A stretch of DNA of 64,000 bases from positions 429,116-493,115 of the forward strand of contig CAUYUJ010019860.1 in the NCBI GenBank assembly GCA_963575745.1, in the 5' to 3' direction. Position 1 is the first letter of the stretch; each line of letters begins with the position of its first letter. This document shows positions 60,940 through 64,000 of this stretch, piece after piece. The notes beneath the pieces were generated by a model. The model was not told the DNA's origin. It saw nothing but the letters and a program-made list of their open reading frames with translations, and ran no database searches. Origin of the DNA: Prorocentrum cordatum (lineage: Eukaryota; Sar; Dinophyceae; Prorocentrales; Prorocentraceae). Both the position numbers and the translations under genes were made by a program.

Positions 60940-62160
60940 CCTACTAGAAACCTATCAGTCTTCGCTGTTAGGTAAAAACCTCATTGACGAAACCCTGCTC
61001 GCGAATTCCGGAACGCTTCTCTGCTGTCTTGCGCTGGAGCAATTATCTGAAGGACGACTCGGGACTTCTACGATGCGCCCGACTCGGGAATCTACTGACC
61101 CAGGTCTATCCAAACCTGGGTCAGTCGGCCTTTGCAAGATCCTGCAAGATCCGGCGTTCTGAGTGACCCCCGTTTGCTTTGACCCCCATTGAGGCCCGAC
61201 CGACGTCAATGCATCCCTTTGGTGCATCATCTGGGAGGTGGGTGCACCGTGAACGATGGCGTGAACCCCATACAACGGGCCCCCGGAGCAGAGGCCATTG
61301 CGGCCTCGAAGACCTTGAACTCGAGCGAGACACCGCTGCCGTAGCCCGGGTACGGCTGCCCTGGGCCCAAGGGCGATCGCAGGGCCCTGCTCGTTTGTCC
61401 TTATCCTCGCCCCTTCTCCTCCACGTCCTTCATCTCCTCCTCCTGTAATCATGGCCGTCCACGGCGACAGGACAACCGAAAACCGACTGAACCGATAGCA
61501 AAACCGAAACCGATCCAGACCAGCAGGTCGCAAGCAACCTGGCAGGGCAAGGCGGCGCAACAACGACACAACGACCGACCGAACCGAAACGACTGGAAGC
61601 AACAGATTCCAACGCAGCCGACCCGACGGAACCGCGGACACTTTTGCTCATCCTGCCTTCTCCCCTACGCACGTGTTTCCTCCGCCTCCTCCGCCCCTCC
61701 TCCTGCTCCTCCCATTGATGCTCCTACTTATCCTCCTCCCGCTTGCCGCAATTCCTCCATTCTGCTTCATCCCTTGTCCTGATTCCTTCTGGACAGAACT
61801 CCTTGTCGCACCAAGGGGCGCGTCGGTAGGCCGGGTTTGGCGCTTCACGTGGAATTTGCCCACAAGTTATGATCCTAACGCTTTGGCAGTCCAACAACAA
61901 GGCTGGTGAGCAGATCGTTTTCTAAATGGAGCTGTCGACTCAGCGCCGCCAGCATTCGTTTCAATAAATACAAGGGCTTGCAGGATGGAAAGCAAATCGT
62001 GGTAAAACAATTGGGTGTCGCCGTAGCGCCGCGACGCCACGCACATCGTATTGGAACTTTGCCATAACTACTGGGATGGTGGACAGCTCATATTAAAAAC
62101 CAGGTTCTCAGTTTGGACGTGCTTGAATACATGTAGCAGCTGCACGACTGGAAGGCGGTT
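60940..62160. other. No gene recognised
   Basis: Mostly unique sequence with a TCC-rich tract at about 61,665-61,745. AATAAATA at about 61,962 could be a chance AT-rich motif. Confidence 0.4.
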
Positions 62161-62180
62161 CCTTCTCAGCATGCGTAAGC

Positions 62181-62339
62181 TTGCGCAAACATTACACATG
62201 TGAAAACTGTTATGTTCAATACCCATGTCTGGCTATCCGCAAAGAGGTATGCAAGCCCGTTGTTTTCAACACGGAGTGCTCACCTGAATGGCAGGCCCGT
62301 AAGTACTTGTCTTTCAACGGGACGCGTCTCGCCGTGAAA
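62181..62339 (+). CDS. Possible exon of an unknown gene
   Basis: Open frame with a Cys-rich start (KHYTCENCYVQYPCLAIRKE) ending RLAVK, directly followed by a consensus GTAAGTATT donor at 62,340. No family recognised; the upstream boundary is unknown. Confidence 0.35.
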
Positions 62340-62344
62340 GTAAG

Positions 62345-64000
62345 TATTGCAAGGACTTGTCAGGAAGGGGGTTGTAACGTGGGGAAGTCTTGCCGCGACG
62401 TTCCTGCATCCTGGGTTGACCCTGGTCTCCCTCCTCACTCCGGCGATGGTGACTGCGCAGGCGGCGCTGCTGACCTTTTGGGCGCTCTTGGCTGCCAGTG
62501 ATCGGAAACGCTGGTCTTCGCGGCAAGCTTCGCGACCGTCCACGCGCCCCGCGTGCTGTCCGAATCATGATCTGGCAAATTAGCCGCACCGCCTGCTTGG
62601 ACAGCGCAGGATCCGCTGGCGCCCGCTTTCGGCGGGGGTAGCGGGGGCGGAAAAGGCCCCGATGGCGGCGGCGGCGGTGGCGGTAGCAATGTAGCCGCGG
62701 GCGTTGCCCACAACGCGCCTCTCTGTGAACCGCCGACAATGCTCCTGGGATGGGATCCCCTCGTCGCTCTTTTGTCCTCGCCCCGCCATGGAGACCACGC
62801 AGAACCATGCACGATGCAATATGCAGTATGCTCTATATGCAGGCGCGCCTCGGCGTTGTCTTGGATCCTTCTCAGTTGGCCCCGCAGGCCCGTCAGCGCG
62901 CTGGGCAAGCTGTTTGCTCTTAGGCCCTCAATGCTCTAGACCCTGGAGATATGGCAAGCCATGCGACTGCGAGGCAATTCCGCAATTCCCTTCTCTTTGA
63001 GGCCGCGAGCTGCGCGAAGGACGCGCCGCAATGGGCGCCGTGAACATCGCACATCGCCCGTCATCTCCGACTACCAACGCAATGCCGACACAATGCCGCT
63101 ATGCCACTGTGCCCAATGTAACTATCGGCCTCTGCGCCATGCGTTTACAATGCAATGGTCGGATCTGCTATGCGGCTACGCGCAACACAATGCAATGTTG
63201 CAGTGCGACTGCGGTCTGTAGACTCTAAAGGTCCGTGTTCTATGCCATGCCATGCTAGTCCTAGCCTCCCTCGCGTTATGTCGTCGAGCTCGCGGGCTCG
63301 GTGTCGCGGCTACCTCTGCAGCTCACCTCGCAAGCAATGGCTTCGAGCAGGTGCTCGACCCCCCAAACCTCGCCCATGCTCCTTGGTAGCAAACGGCCAA
63401 GGTGCATCGCGCATCTTGATCATTCGGCGTTGCCCTTTGTTCGCGCATGGCCCTGAAAATTGAAGCCATGCCAGCGCGTGACCGAGCGGCCCCTCTGACA
63501 CCCAATCAAACGTAAAATTGCCATCAACGATGCGTGCGCCGCGCTTGCAGCGAGCACCGAACTTCTTCAAAACGCGCGCCCCTGCGAAATCAGAGCCCGC
63601 CGGGCGTGCCCCGCCAAGGGCAGTCCTGGAGCCCGAGCCTGCTCAGCTTCCCAGCCGGCGAAGAGGAGGCAATGGAGGGGGGGGGGGCGCGAGGGGGGCA
63701 TGGTCAAGTCAGGCGCGACTGGAGGGGCTGGCAAAAGGGCCGGCGCCGCGCCCAGCGTCGCCTCGCGCGGCGGCGCGCGACTCTTCGTGGCTAGACATAG
63801 AGACGACAGTTGCAGAATTACATCCTCATTATGATCAAGATTGCTCTCCGAACGCTCCGGCGAATCCGCGCAGCCCGACGGGCCGCCGCGCGGGTCGCTT
63901 CCCGTCTCTGTCCTCCTGGAACTCTCTTGGATCTCGGAGCTCTTGCGAGCCCCCCTGGGTCGCTCATTTCTCCGACCCCCGCCCCCGCCCGCGAGCCAAC
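62345..64000. other. No gene recognised
   Basis: GC-rich mixed sequence. It includes one isolated unit of the GC-rich minisatellite family (about 63,000-63,050) and no convincing coding block. Confidence 0.4.

Noticed and set aside
1-64000. Dinoflagellate spliced-leader sequence or SL RNA gene
   Set aside because: I scanned for the known leader core (TTTTGGCTCAAG) by eye and did not see it; absence here does not argue against a dinoflagellate.
1-64000. rRNA or tRNA genes
   Set aside because: No conserved rRNA core or tRNA B-box pattern was noticed; a covariance-model scan would be needed to exclude tRNAs.

Overview
The window looks like nuclear DNA of a dinoflagellate. The evidence is indirect but consistent. 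Genes are split into many short exons whose introns use GT, GC and sometimes GA donors, and whose acceptors are nearly always AG followed by G. The sequence also carries a retroelement with RNase H, a methyltransferase-like segment and a tyrosine recombinase, very high repeat content, and introner-like inverted ends. I see no bacterial operon, rRNA, tRNA or CRISPR array. The genus cannot be fixed from the sequence.

Layout: (1) 0.4-16.3 kb, minus strand: gene A, an unrecognised multi-exon protein gene whose introns are full of simple repeats. (2) 16.9-18.4 kb: a satellite-like tandem array, followed by a CAATCCG motif array ending in a hairpin and the terminus GGATGTCAGG (18,720-18,729). (3) 18.7-25.0 kb, minus strand: a frame-broken retroelement region with zinc ribbons, a CCCH-like finger and a retropepsin-like segment. 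(4) 25,103-25,202: a 100-N assembly gap. (5) 25.2-28.2 kb, plus strand: 3' part of a retroelement polyprotein (RT connection region, RNase H, cytosine-methyltransferase-like segment, first half of a tyrosine recombinase). (6) 28.2-50.3 kb: a 22-kb segment bounded by 49-bp inverted repeats (47/49 identical) that splits the recombinase gene. Inside it, on the same strand as the split gene, lie gene B (30.5-45.0 kb) and a transposase-like gene C (46.1-48.6 kb). (7) 50.3-51.5 kb: the second half of the recombinase, fused to a hydrophobic, probably membrane-spanning tail. (8) 51.5-64.0 kb: GC-rich duplications and minisatellites with few convincing genes.

The central result is that genes A and B are diverged copies of one gene in inverted orientation. 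Eighteen exon pairs can be matched in order. At least seven have exactly equal length, most share intron phase, and homologous introns sometimes differ only by GT versus GC or GC versus GA donors. Both copies lie just inside the same kind of terminus (CCTGACxTCC followed by a hairpin built from the local repeat motif), next to a retroelement coding region of the same orientation. With gene C inside the complete 22-kb unit, the simplest hypothesis is a giant introner-like DNA transposon that carries a large spliced cargo gene and perhaps its own transposase, and that can be removed from the host transcript as an intron. The alternative is a small introner that later grew by nested insertion.

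The retroelement pieces on the two sides of the N gap point away from each other, so they may be two elements or a scaffolding error. Exon ends marked approximate were set by comparing A with B, not by transcripts.
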